From positions 1 through 64,000 of the forward strand of contig NZ_PVEO01000005.1 of assembly GCF_002973595.1 (NCBI RefSeq): 64,000 nucleotides of DNA, in the 5' to 3' direction. The notes below the pieces were generated by a model. That model was given only the letters and a program-made list of their open reading frames with translations. It did no database searches and was not told the origin of the DNA. This DNA comes from Jejuia pallidilutea (GTDB taxonomy: Bacteria; Bacteroidota; Bacteroidia; Flavobacteriales; Flavobacteriaceae). Within the stretch, counting starts at the first letter, position 1, and every line of letters starts with the position of its first letter. Positions 38,630-47,155 of this stretch are shown one piece after another. A program made the translations under genes and the position numbers.

Positions 38630-38818
38630 GCGTTAGGGATTGCAGCGGCATCCTTTTTAAAGTTTTTTTACAAATTCGCCGTCATTACGAGGAGTTACGA
38701 CGACGTAATATGCTTCGATTAAGGAAATTGCTTTACTGCGTTTGCAATGACGTTAGCGCAATGACGCTTTAAAAAGATATAGCGGAAAGCCCGACCCGAC
38801 CTTAGGAGGGGAACGCCC
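38630..38818 (+). ncRNA. Structured intergenic element, copy 1
   Basis: GCGTT (38630-38634) can pair with AACGC (38812-38816), and CTTTTTAAAG (38653-38662) with CTTTAAAAAG (38767-38776). Before the closing arm, GGAAAGCCCGACC is followed by a small hairpin around CCTTAGG. The 3' part matches the inverted copy at 63924-64000. About 90 bases in the terminal loop are a separate dispersed palindrome. It may be one of the catalogued flavobacterial intergenic RNA motifs (for example Rfam Flavo-1); this was not checked. It fills the 303-bp gap between two convergent genes. Confidence 0.5.
38680..38766. repeat. Dispersed palindromic repeat inside the element loop
   Basis: CGTCATTACG (38680-38689) is inverted as CGCAATGACG (38757-38766), nine of ten positions matching. 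The same CGCAATGACG end recurs at 40422-40431. This is the widely dispersed CGTCATTGCGAGGA-type intergenic repeat. Confidence 0.65.
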
Positions 38819-38829
38819 AAATTAAAATA

Positions 38830-39666
38830 TTATCTGTCGTGATGCATGGTAGGTTTATCATATTTCTGAAATGGCTGTTTTAACAACTCACCAATATTGC
38901 CGTTCTTTTTTTTATCTGGAAATACATCAACTCCATAGATGATTTTATCTGGATCTAATGTCATAAACGTACCACACAGCCTATCCCAAACCGAAAAAAT
39001 ATTTCCATAGTTAGAGTCGGTATAAGGCAACCTGTAGTGGTGGTGCACTTTATGCATGTCTGGAGATACAATAAAATAGCTTAAAATAGCATCAACCCGT
39101 TTTGGCAACCTAATATTGGCATGGTTAAATTGTGTAGCCACAACAGATAGAGATTGGTACAACATAACTAAAGCTATTGGTGTACCTATTACAAAAACCC
39201 CTACCAAAGTAAATACATAGCGTATAATACTCTCTAACGGATGGTGCCTATTTGCGGTTGTTGTATCTACGTTGTGATCGGTATGGTGCACCAAATGCAC
39301 CATCCAAAGAGGTTTTACCTTATGCTCTACGTAATGTGGCAAGTAGGCCCCAATAAAATCCATAAGCAAAAGCCCTACAATAGCATAAAGCCAAAGTGGC
39401 ATTTCTGGTAACCAATTTAAAATACCAAAGTTATGTACCATTACCCAATCTGAAGATTTTAGAAGTAAGAATGCTAAGGGTAAATTTACCAAGATTGTAG
39501 TAATAGTAAAAAAAATATTAGGAACAGCGTGTTTCCATTTTTTATAAGGCTTGCCAAATAAAGGCATAATGCCTTCTAGCAGCCAAAAAAAAGTTAATCC
39601 GCCAACTATAATAAGTGCGCGATGGTGGGATGGAATGGTTTCAAAATAGTTTAATACGGCTTCCAA
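38830..39666 (-). CDS. Fatty acid hydroxylase / sterol desaturase family protein
   Basis: 278 residues, four to five membrane helices. Di-iron histidine clusters are present in order: HYVEH, HLVHH, NRHH and HKVHHHY. The family hydroxylates or desaturates lipids at the membrane. The natural substrate cannot be told from sequence. It stands alone between the structured element and the YkgJ-type gene. Confidence 0.92.
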   Translation of the reverse strand: MEAVLNYFETIPSHHRALIIVGGLTFFWLLEGIMPLFGKPYKKWKHAVPNIFFTITTILVNLPLAFLLLKSSDWVMVHNFGILNWLPEMPLWLYAIVGLLLMDFIGAYLPHYVEHKVKPLWMVHLVHHTDHNVDTTTANRHHPLESIIRYVFTLVGVFVIGTPIALVMLYQSLSVVATQFNHANIRLPKRVDAILSYFIVSPDMHKVHHHYRLPYTDSNYGNIFSVWDRLCGTFMTLDPDKIIYGVDVFPDKKKNGNIGELLKQPFQKYDKPTMHHDR

Positions 39667-39844
39667 GGTTTTTTTTCTAAATATAATAAATAAAAAAAAA
39701 TTGAAAAACTACTTTATAACCTGCAATTTGGCTCTTTTAAAACAAGCTTCCGCAATTTTTATTTTGCAGAAGGGAAAAGGTATAGAAATTTAAAACTCAA
39801 TTTTAATATTACACTAAATTGTAGATTATTACTGCAATGCAAAA

Positions 39845-40339
39845 TTAAACTTTAATGCGTTTTTTCATTTCTTCAACAATATTAAAAGCGGCAGGACAAA
39901 TAGCCACGTTTTTTAAGGTTAAGTTTGAAATTTGCTGAAACTTTTTTCTATCGGTGTGTGGAAACTCTCTACATGCTTTGGGGCGTACATCGTAAATAGA
40001 ACAATAATTATCGGCGCCTAAAAACACACAAGGCACACTCTGCAATACATAATCGTTATCCTCATCAATTCGCAAATACTGCTCAATAAATTGTTGTGGT
40101 TTTAGTTTAAAGGATTTGGCAATACGTTCTATATCTTTATCTGTAAATAATGGGCCTGTAGTTTTGCAACAATTGGCACACTCTAAACAATCGGTACGCT
40201 TAAACTCTTCCTCATGCAGCTCCTGCATCACATAGTCTAGATTTTTAGGAGGTTTCTTTTTAAGTTTTGCAAAGAATTTTTTATTGTCGTTATACTTATC
40301 TTTGGCGAGCTTTGAAAGATTATTAATAATGTCTTGCAT
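39845..40339 (-). CDS. YkgJ-family cysteine-cluster protein
   Basis: 164 residues from ATG at 40339. An in-frame start at 40459 would run into a dispersed repeat and overlap the divergent gene, so it is rejected. Cysteine motifs CLECANCC, CVFLGADNYCSIYDVRPKAC and the final CPAAF fit the YkgJ/CxxCxxCC family, believed to bind zinc or an Fe-S cluster. Role unknown. Divergent from the methyltransferase gene by 99 bases. Confidence 0.9.
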   Translation of the reverse strand: MQDIINNLSKLAKDKYNDNKKFFAKLKKKPPKNLDYVMQELHEEEFKRTDCLECANCCKTTGPLFTDKDIERIAKSFKLKPQQFIEQYLRIDEDNDYVLQSVPCVFLGADNYCSIYDVRPKACREFPHTDRKKFQQISNLTLKNVAICPAAFNIVEEMKKRIKV

Positions 40340-40399
40340 GGTGTAAAAATACCAATTTTTAGTTATTACAACTGAAGTAATTTGGTAAACAAAAAGAGG

Positions 40400-40434
40400 A
40401 GATTGCCACGTCCTTCGTCCTCGCAATGACGCAG
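40400..40434. repeat. Dispersed CGCAATGACG-type repeat
   Basis: GAGATTGCCACG...TCGCAATGACG in the divergent gap between the YkgJ-type and methyltransferase genes is the mirror of the repeat at 38680-38766. It ends 5 bases before the methyltransferase ATG. Confidence 0.6.
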
Positions 40435-40438
40435 AATT

Positions 40439-41140
40439 ATGAAAGACCTTTTTGGACAAGCCTTATTAGATTACCATAATGGAAATTACACCGAAGATAT
40501 TATAACTTCTACAAGTATTTCTGGTGAAGATATTTTGCCCCTCCCTTATCTATTTCGAGACTTTAATGAAATGCCAAATCTAGAACAAAAGGCTCTAAAA
40601 TTGGCAAAAGGAAATGTTTTAGACGTTGGTTGTGGTTCTGGAAGCCATAGCCTGTATCTCCAAAAAAACGGACTTGATGTTAAAGGTATAGATATTTCTA
40701 AAGGAGCTATTGATGTTGCCAGAAAACGTGGTGTTTTGAATGTTAAAGTTTTGAATCTTCTAGAAGAAACCGAAACCTTTGATACCATTTTATTAATGAT
40801 GAACGGTACAGGAATATTTCAAGAATTAGTTCAGGTTTCTAAATATTTGAAACATTTAAAAGGCTTACTTAAACCTAACGGACAAGTTTTAATTGATTCT
40901 TCTGATATAAAATATATGTATGAAGATGATGATGGTGGTTTTTGGATTGATACCAATGCTAATTATTACGGTGAACTCGATTATTTTTTAAGTTATAAAG
41001 GTGAAAAGGAAACACCTATGAAATGGTTGTATCTAGATTTTAAAACTTTAAAGTTGGCTTGCGAAACCGTAGGCTTAAAATGCGACCCGATTTTAGAAGG
41101 TGAGCATTATGATTATTTAGCGTGCTTAAGGCAGAAATAG
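40439..41140 (+). CDS. Class I SAM-dependent methyltransferase
   Basis: 233 residues. Motif I VLDVGCGSGSHSLYL (about 61-75), acidic residue after strand 2 (VKGIDISKGAID), motif IV-like region DTILLMMNGTGIF. Substrate not predictable. The last 79 coding bases and the following 128 bases are duplicated at 41979-42185, beyond the toxin-antitoxin module. Confidence 0.9.
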   Translation: MKDLFGQALLDYHNGNYTEDIITSTSISGEDILPLPYLFRDFNEMPNLEQKALKLAKGNVLDVGCGSGSHSLYLQKNGLDVKGIDISKGAIDVARKRGVLNVKVLNLLEETETFDTILLMMNGTGIFQELVQVSKYLKHLKGLLKPNGQVLIDSSDIKYMYEDDDGGFWIDTNANYYGELDYFLSYKGEKETPMKWLYLDFKTLKLACETVGLKCDPILEGEHYDYLACLRQK

Positions 41141-41268
41141 TCAGTTATTTCTACGCGAACAGGAACCTTAGGAAAACTGCATGTTCAACTTGATATTGTA
41201 AAAATTTTCATCTACCTTCGCTTAACGACGGATGTAAGTCATTAAAACGATGCATATCCTCGGAACAT
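41062..41268 (+). repeat. 207-bp direct repeat, left copy
   Basis: Starts inside the 3' end of the methyltransferase gene (cgaaaccgt) and ends at cctcggaacat. It matches 41979-42185 over all 207 positions except 41251 (T here, C at 42168). The offset between copies is 917 bp. Confidence 0.97.
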
Positions 41269-41297
41269 AGGGCAACAGTTAAAATTACACTCAAAAA

Positions 41298-41327
41298 TTG
41301 AATGTTTAGATTTAATTTGTAAATTTG
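41298..41327 (+). promoter_or_regulatory. Promoter of the toxin-antitoxin module
   Basis: TTG (41298-41300), 19 bases, TAAATTTG (41320-41327): both halves of the Bacteroidota consensus. The box ends only 5 bases before the ATG, so the transcript would be nearly leaderless. Repression by the antitoxin is expected from related modules but is not visible. Confidence 0.65.
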
Positions 41328-41332
41328 ATATT

Positions 41333-41566
41333 ATGGGCTTAAGTTTAGAAAATAAAAAAATAGAATTAATTCAATGGTTATCAACTTTGAATGATAGTTC
41401 TCTGATTGACAAACTAATGAAATTAAGAGAAAAAGAGAAAAACGATTGGTGGAATGAAATTTCCGCAAGCGAAAAAGAGTCTATTGAGAAAGGAATTCAA
41501 GATGCAGATAACGGAAAATTGACTTCTCACTCAAACGTGAAAGGAATTTATGAAAAGTGGTTATAA
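41333..41566 (+). CDS. Antitoxin of a ParE/RelE-type module
   Basis: 77 residues, highly charged, no membrane segment. Reads LSLENKKIELIQWLSTLNDS then SASEKESIEKGIQDADNGK, typical of small antitoxins (addiction-module component type) found with ParE/RelE toxins. It overlaps the toxin gene by 17 bases, the usual coupling. It lies entirely within the segment enclosed by the 207-bp direct repeats. Confidence 0.85.
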   Translation: MGLSLENKKIELIQWLSTLNDSSLIDKLMKLREKEKNDWWNEISASEKESIEKGIQDADNGKLTSHSNVKGIYEKWL

Positions 41567-41852
41567 AATTCTGTGGACTGACCACGCAATATCTGAACTA
41601 AAAGAAACTATTGAATATCTTGAGAACAAATGGACTGAAACAGAATTAAGAACATTCTCTGCAAAATTAGACCATACAATTGAACTGATTTCAAAATCAC
41701 CCAAAATTTTCCCAATATCATTCGAGAAAAAAAATATTAGAAAAGCTGTAGTCGAAAAACACAATAATCTTTATTACAGAATAAATAAAAATTCCATTGA
41801 GATTGTTTCTTTGTTTTCAAACAGAAAGAATCCGAATAAGAAAAAACTATAA
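41550..41852 (+). CDS. ParE/RelE-family toxin
   Basis: 100 residues. ILWTDHAISELKETIEYLENKW at the N terminus and NLYYRINKNSIEIVSLFSNRKNP at the C terminus are the family hallmarks. ParE members poison gyrase, RelE members cleave mRNA on the ribosome; which applies is not clear. Neutralised by the upstream antitoxin. Confidence 0.88.
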   Translation: MKSGYKILWTDHAISELKETIEYLENKWTETELRTFSAKLDHTIELISKSPKIFPISFEKKNIRKAVVEKHNNLYYRINKNSIEIVSLFSNRKNPNKKKL

Positions 41853-41978
41853 AAACCGTAGCCTGACACCGTATATAAAAATTGCTATTTCTAGCTTAAC
41901 CAATGTGAGTTGTTTTGCTTGCTTGCATCTGATTTTCCTTCGGAAAATCTTCTGACACAAGCACGCACTTTTCATACA
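41853..41978 (+). repeat. Palindrome-rich tail of the toxin-antitoxin insertion
   Basis: No gene. GATTTTCC-TTC-GGAAAATC (41931-41949) is a perfect hairpin, and flanking TTGCTTG / CAAGC arms extend it into a long imperfect palindrome. AACCGTAGCCT (41854-41864) near the toxin stop resembles AACCGTAGGCT at the start of the direct repeat. The arrangement recalls recombination sites of gene cassettes (attC-like), but no integrase is present. Confidence 0.45.
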
Positions 41979-42057
41979 CGAAACCGTAGGCTTAAAATGC
42001 GACCCGATTTTAGAAGGTGAGCATTATGATTATTTAGCGTGCTTAAGGCAGAAATAG
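41979..42057 (+). pseudogene. Duplicated 3' fragment of the methyltransferase gene
   Basis: Identical to the last 79 coding bases of the gene ending at 41140, including its stop codon (encoding VGLKCDPILEGEHYDYLAC). It has no start and no domain and is a by-product of the 207-bp duplication. Confidence 0.93.
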
Positions 42058-42185
42058 TCAGTTATTTCTACGCGAACAGGAACCTTAGGAAAACTGCATG
42101 TTCAACTTGATATTGTAAAAATTTTCATCTACCTTCGCTTAACGACGGATGTAAGTCATTAAAACGACGCATATCCTCGGAACAT
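41979..42185 (+). repeat. 207-bp direct repeat, right copy
   Basis: Second copy of 41062-41268 with one mismatch. It ends 23 bases before the esterase start codon, so the toxin-antitoxin segment 41269-41978 (710 bp) sits between the two copies. Confidence 0.97.
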
Positions 42186-42208
42186 TACCAATCATACATA
42201 TCATCAGA

Positions 42209-43381
42209 ATGAATAAAAATATTATTGCAGTACTATTTTTACTAATTGGAATTAATCAAGTAAAATCACAAGATGTCGAACAGATAACAATCGGCACAAA
42301 ACATGTACTTTATTCCAATATTTTGGATGAAGATAGAGAATACTGGGTGAATCTTCCTGAATCTTACCTCAAGACAGAAGCATCCTACAAGAAGTATCCT
42401 ATTCTTATCATACTTGATGGAAATGTACATTTTAAGACTGTAACAGGCATGGTAAACTATATGAGTTCCGATTCATACAGAAGCTGGAAAATTCCAGAGA
42501 TGATTGTGGTCGGCATTAAAAATATTGATAGAAGACGAGACTACACACCTGACAAAGTTGTTACGGTAAGAGAGAATAATACAGGTGGAGGAGAAGCTTT
42601 TCTAAGCTTTTTGGAAGATGAACTTATTCCCGAATTGGATAAAAAGTATAGAACAGAGCCTTATCGAATTCTTTTTGGACATTCTTTAGGTGGATTACTA
42701 GCTGTTCATGCCTACATGAAAGATGAGACTCTTTTCAATGCATTCATTGCCGTTGACCCAAGCTTTGGCATGTGGGACGAAGAAACCATGGATAGAAAAT
42801 TAGAAGCCGTGACTGAGCAATCATTTGAAAAATTCATCTACATAGCCACTGCAAATTGGGGCAAAAGAAATATCAGAAATCGTGACCGTCATGTTAGGTT
42901 ATACGAGGCATTAAATAGTAAATGTGAAGGTGAGTTTCCCGCACAATTGGAATACTTTGAAAATGAAAACCACGGTTCTGTTCCTCCAATAGCTTTTTAT
43001 AATGGAATTTCAAGCATTTTTAAAGACTATGGGGTTTCCCACCGAGATGTGGAAAGCAAAGAGCAACTAACTCAACATTTCAAGTCTCTTTCTCAGCGAC
43101 TATCTTGGAATTTTAGTCCACCAGAATCTCTTGTTAACCGAATAGGTTATAGAATGTTACGAAGTAGAAACGAAAATGAAAAATCTAAAGCCCTGACTTT
43201 CTTTATCTTAAATACAGAAAACTTCCCAAGTTCATTTAATGCTTTTGATAGCTTAGGAGAAACTTATGAATCTCTGGGAGATAACAAAAAAGCAATCGAA
43301 AATTATAAAAAGTCACTTGAGCTAAATCCTAATAATGAACATGCCAAAATGAAGATAGAAAGCTTAGGCAATAACGAATAA
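42209..43381 (+). CDS. Secreted alpha/beta-hydrolase esterase with C-terminal TPR
   Basis: 390 residues. Signal peptide 1-20 (ending NQVKSQ). An esterase domain of the Fes/IroE/esterase-D kind follows: YPILIILDGNVHF, nucleophile elbow GHSLGG (Ser about 157), and a late His in ENHGSVPP. Residues about 325-385 form TPR units (FNAFDSLGETYESLGDNKKA). Related enzymes hydrolyse siderophore or acyl esters; the substrate here is unknown. Two genes further on are unrelated, so it stands alone. Confidence 0.88.
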   Translation: MNKNIIAVLFLLIGINQVKSQDVEQITIGTKHVLYSNILDEDREYWVNLPESYLKTEASYKKYPILIILDGNVHFKTVTGMVNYMSSDSYRSWKIPEMIVVGIKNIDRRRDYTPDKVVTVRENNTGGGEAFLSFLEDELIPELDKKYRTEPYRILFGHSLGGLLAVHAYMKDETLFNAFIAVDPSFGMWDEETMDRKLEAVTEQSFEKFIYIATANWGKRNIRNRDRHVRLYEALNSKCEGEFPAQLEYFENENHGSVPPIAFYNGISSIFKDYGVSHRDVESKEQLTQHFKSLSQRLSWNFSPPESLVNRIGYRMLRSRNENEKSKALTFFILNTENFPSSFNAFDSLGETYESLGDNKKAIENYKKSLELNPNNEHAKMKIESLGNNE

Positions 43382-43602
43382 ATACGATTGGTAACAATGT
43401 ATAAAAAATAATAGCCAAGACAGTATGAATTAATAGTCTTTAGCACTAACAAACATTCTTGCAACTTGAAAAGATACTGTCACTTAATCGGGTACTATTC
43501 TTATACTAGACCGCTAAATGAAACTTTGACCCGTCCTGAATAAAGGCTACATAATCTTAAACAATTATGCACAAAAATGACAAAGTAATCTGTAAGCTTC
43601 TT

Positions 43603-45216
43603 TTAATAACTGATGCCGCCTATAAATGTTTGCACTACTTTGATATTTGGAATTTCTGAAACATCAACCGTCATGATGTCTTTATCTAAGATGATAAAAT
43701 CTGCGAATTTACCTGTTTCTATACTACCTTTTTCATCTTCTTCAAAATTAGAATATGCAGCCCAAATCGTCATTCCTTTAAGGGTTTCTTCCCTACTTAG
43801 GGCATTCTCTGTTTGAAAGCCCTTCTCTGGATAACCTTTTAAATCTTGGCGTGCAACAGCAGCGTAAAACGTGTAAAACGGACTTACGTGTTCTACTGGA
43901 AAATCAGTACCCAGTGCTACTTTACCATAGGCATTTAATAAATCTTTATACGCATAACCGCCCTTAATACGTTTAGGGCCTACTCTGTCTTCTGCCCAAT
44001 ACATATCGCTTGTAGCATGCGTAGGCTGTATAGATGGTACAATATCCTGAAATAGTTTAAAATCTTCTGGCGATACTATCTGTGCATGCTCTACCCGCCA
44101 ACGCCTGTTTGGTTTACCTTGCAATACCTTTTTATAAGTATTTAATACAGCATGGTTTGCAGAATCGCCAATGGCATGTGTATTCATTTGGTATGCTGAA
44201 TTTGCTATACGTTTTGCTGTTTCTTTTAAATTATCTATGCTATTTACCAATAACCCTAAATGTCCGGGTTTATCGGTATATGGTTTACGCAACATGGCAC
44301 CTCTAGAACCTAAAGCACCATCGGCATAAAACTTAAAGGAACGTACATTTAGGTTATTAGTTTTTATAATGCCTTTGTTTAAATAATAATCTAGGTTTTG
44401 CTTGGTTGCAGATACCATAGCATAAACCCTTATATTTAAGATACCGGCTTGTTGCAAACTATCTATAATTTCAATTTCGTTTTGGTTTAAGCCAGCGTCA
44501 TCCACGGTAGTTAATCCATAGTTTAAACATATATTCTGAGCTTCCAATAGTGCTGCTACCAGTTCTTTTTTGGTAGGTTTAGGCCAATGTTGCATAACCA
44601 AAGACTCCGCTTTATCAATTAACACACCTGTTGGCTTTCCGCTTTTAAGAACAACTTCACCACCATCTATTTTACTGTTTGCGGTTACGTTACCCAAATC
44701 TAAAGCTGCTTGATTTGCTAAAATGGCATGCCCATCTACACGCTCTAAAACAACTGGTGTGTTTGGAAATAAGCTATTTAACAATGCGTTGTTTGGAAAT
44801 TCTTTTATATCCCAGTCGTTTTGGTCCCAACCTCGGCCGTAAATAAATGCTTGCTGACGTTTATTTTGAAAATCGGTAACACGATTTACTACCTCATCAA
44901 AACTTGTAGTGCCTGTTAAATCTACATTTAATTGATTAAGCCCTAACCCTAAAAAATGACAATGCGCATCTATAAATCCGGGAACTATTGTTTTTCCTTG
45001 CGCATTAATAATTGTATCGGCTTTAAACTTATGTTTTAAATTATTAGAATTACCAATTTCAACAAACTTACCATCCTTAACAGCAAATGCTTCAGCGTTT
45101 TCGAAAGTATCATTTACGGTGTATACATTTGCATTAACAACTAAAACATCTACTATTTCTTTTTTTTGGCATGATATACAAGCTATTAACAAGAGAAGTA
45201 AAATGATTTTTTTCAT
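43603..45216 (-). CDS. YtcJ-like amidohydrolase lipoprotein
   Basis: 537 residues. N-terminal lipobox LIACISC (Cys about 16) predicts a lipoprotein. The amidohydrolase-3 domain has the metal-binding DAHCH motif, GADGALGSRGAML-like segment (ADGALGSRGA), NTHAIGDSA, and the late Asp in ALGTDFPVEHVSP. Hydrolyses an amide or related bond of unknown substrate outside the cytoplasm. Its promoter region is short, after the terminator at 45250-45273. Confidence 0.93.
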   Translation of the reverse strand: MKKIILLLLLIACISCQKKEIVDVLVVNANVYTVNDTFENAEAFAVKDGKFVEIGNSNNLKHKFKADTIINAQGKTIVPGFIDAHCHFLGLGLNQLNVDLTGTTSFDEVVNRVTDFQNKRQQAFIYGRGWDQNDWDIKEFPNNALLNSLFPNTPVVLERVDGHAILANQAALDLGNVTANSKIDGGEVVLKSGKPTGVLIDKAESLVMQHWPKPTKKELVAALLEAQNICLNYGLTTVDDAGLNQNEIEIIDSLQQAGILNIRVYAMVSATKQNLDYYLNKGIIKTNNLNVRSFKFYADGALGSRGAMLRKPYTDKPGHLGLLVNSIDNLKETAKRIANSAYQMNTHAIGDSANHAVLNTYKKVLQGKPNRRWRVEHAQIVSPEDFKLFQDIVPSIQPTHATSDMYWAEDRVGPKRIKGGYAYKDLLNAYGKVALGTDFPVEHVSPFYTFYAAVARQDLKGYPEKGFQTENALSREETLKGMTIWAAYSNFEEDEKGSIETGKFADFIILDKDIMTVDVSEIPNIKVVQTFIGGISY

Positions 45217-45249
45217 AAGATTTATTTTAGAAGTCTCGTAAAAATAAAA

Positions 45250-45273
45250 AAAGCGCTCTTAATAGAACGCTTT
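45250..45273 (-). terminator. Intrinsic terminator after the outer-membrane barrel gene
   Basis: AAAGCGTTCT / AGAGCGCTTT stem with one mismatch on the minus strand and a run of seven Ts, 22 bases after the stop codon at 45295. Confidence 0.82.
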
Positions 45274-45294
45274 AATACTGTAATATTTTTAAAG

Positions 45295-47028
45295 CTAGAA
45301 ATCGAACTTAAAAGTAGCTCCTGCCAGAAATTGAATGCCCTGTACTGGAAAGTTTTGCCAGCGTTGGTACTCGTTATTTGCTATGTTGTTCGCTTTTGCG
45401 TACACCGAAATTTGATCGTTAATATGGTAGCCTACATGTGCATTAGCATCGAAAAAGCTATCTAACGTAACTGTAATGGGTGAAGTTATGGTAAAACCAT
45501 CATTTAAAAAGAATCGGTCTTTACGCTCTCCTGTATAAATTAAATTTGCGCCTGCAAACCAATGTTCGTCTATTTGATAGTCTAAAAATAACGATCCCTG
45601 TATATCTGGAAGGTTCCAAGCTTCGGCTTCATTATCGGTATTGTAACTAAAATATTCGGCTTTAACACCTAAAGTAAAATTTCTATTCACATCTACATTT
45701 AGTTCTCCAGCAATACCAAAAGTATCAACATCATCGTATACAATACCATAAGAATTACCATAGGAGTAAGCTTCACCTTGTGGAAAAACAATGATATCGT
45801 TATTTCTAAATAAAGCTCTATTTCTATCTGCTTTATACAATCCGTTTACGCTATAACTCATGTTACTAGACAACTTACCTTTAAGACCAATGTGTGCATT
45901 ATATTGCGTATCGGTTGGCGCAATTAATAATGTGGGAGATACAAAAGGATTTTCTGAAGCAAATGCGTGATAGGTATTTTGAACCAAACCGCCTTGAATA
46001 CCCCCAAAAGCAATTAAAACATCGTTTACCAACCTATAAGTAGCTGTTACATTAGGATACACGTAAAGTGTATTATCACCAGACTCCCTGTCGTTTAAAA
46101 AGTTGATTGAAACTCCCAAATTTACGGTTAAATCGTCTTGTTTTAATTGATACGAAGGTGAAGCACCAATGATAAAATTACCATAAGACAACTCTGCATT
46201 TGTAAAATAACCCCTATCAAAAGTTCCTCCCAAATAATCAATCTTAAAATTGGTTGAAATTTCTTCACGATTTACAGGAATATCAATTTTAGCCTTTGCT
46301 ACAAATCTATTTTCTCCAGAGCCTTGGTTATCGCTAAAACGTCTAAAAAAGAAACTCCCTGAGTTTATATAAGTATCTTCAAAAGAAATATCGCCACCAA
46401 AATGTACATTAAAAAATGCATGATCGGTGTCTATACCATCTGCTTGCGCTCGGGCTATCTGAGATTGCGGCACACCGTACCAGTTGTATAACTGATGTTG
46501 AAAACCAGCTTGAACATTCCAAGCCAAATCCCTAAATTGCGACGCATAATTAGCGTTAAGCTTTGTGTTTGAAAAATTATCATCAAACTGTACACCTTCA
46601 ATACCTCCAGCAGAAGAATGGTGACTAAAATACCCGCCAACACTTTCGGTTCTGCTTATGGCATGGTTTAAATATACTTCACCTAAAATTGTAGTATAGC
46701 TCCCCACTCCCAAAGTAGCATAGTTATCGAACAACTTAACGGGTTTTGCTTTCTCTACAGTAGCAGCTTTTCCCTTAGCTGGCGTAAATGTAGAGGCCAC
46801 AGGAAAAGAAAAAATATTGTATTTAATTTCTTTTTTCTTTATGGCTTGGTCTTCTTCGGTTGAAGGCACTTCTTTTACCTTAAACGCATCGGATATTGAT
46901 GGTGTATAGGGTTTTACAACATCTATGACCCCTGTGTTTATCGTATCATTTTTCTTTCTTTGAGAAAAAGACAAACTAACCTGTAATACAATTACAATTA
47001 ATAAGATATGTTTGATGTGCTTGCGCAT
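45295..47028 (-). CDS. TonB-receptor-like outer-membrane barrel without plug
   Basis: 577 residues. Signal peptide 1-22 (LSFSQ). Starts with a linker containing INTGVIDVVKPYTPSISDAFKV, then about 450 residues of beta strands ending in GATFKFDF with terminal Phe. The C-terminal half resembles TonB-dependent receptor barrels (YAKANNIANNEYQRW), but the length leaves no room for the plug domain. Found directly downstream of the large TPR gene and likely in one operon with it; the two may form an envelope assembly unit. Confidence 0.82.
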   Translation of the reverse strand: MRKHIKHILLIVIVLQVSLSFSQRKKNDTINTGVIDVVKPYTPSISDAFKVKEVPSTEEDQAIKKKEIKYNIFSFPVASTFTPAKGKAATVEKAKPVKLFDNYATLGVGSYTTILGEVYLNHAISRTESVGGYFSHHSSAGGIEGVQFDDNFSNTKLNANYASQFRDLAWNVQAGFQHQLYNWYGVPQSQIARAQADGIDTDHAFFNVHFGGDISFEDTYINSGSFFFRRFSDNQGSGENRFVAKAKIDIPVNREEISTNFKIDYLGGTFDRGYFTNAELSYGNFIIGASPSYQLKQDDLTVNLGVSINFLNDRESGDNTLYVYPNVTATYRLVNDVLIAFGGIQGGLVQNTYHAFASENPFVSPTLLIAPTDTQYNAHIGLKGKLSSNMSYSVNGLYKADRNRALFRNNDIIVFPQGEAYSYGNSYGIVYDDVDTFGIAGELNVDVNRNFTLGVKAEYFSYNTDNEAEAWNLPDIQGSLFLDYQIDEHWFAGANLIYTGERKDRFFLNDGFTITSPITVTLDSFFDANAHVGYHINDQISVYAKANNIANNEYQRWQNFPVQGIQFLAGATFKFDF

Positions 47029-47155
47029 GGACTTAAATTTTAAATTTTTTAGTGATGATTGATGATTTTAAATTTTATTATTGAGATATTTCGATTACGC
47101 TCAGCATAACAATAATCTATTTCTGGATACTGTGACCGAGACTGTATACTTATTT

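Noticed and set aside
40340-40459. Longer N terminus for the YkgJ-type protein
   Set aside because: The extra 40 codons run through a dispersed repeat and overlap the divergent methyltransferase gene.
43382-43602. Possible insertion-sequence remnant after the esterase gene
   Set aside because: No transposase fragment, terminal inverted repeat or target duplication could be found in the 221 bases.
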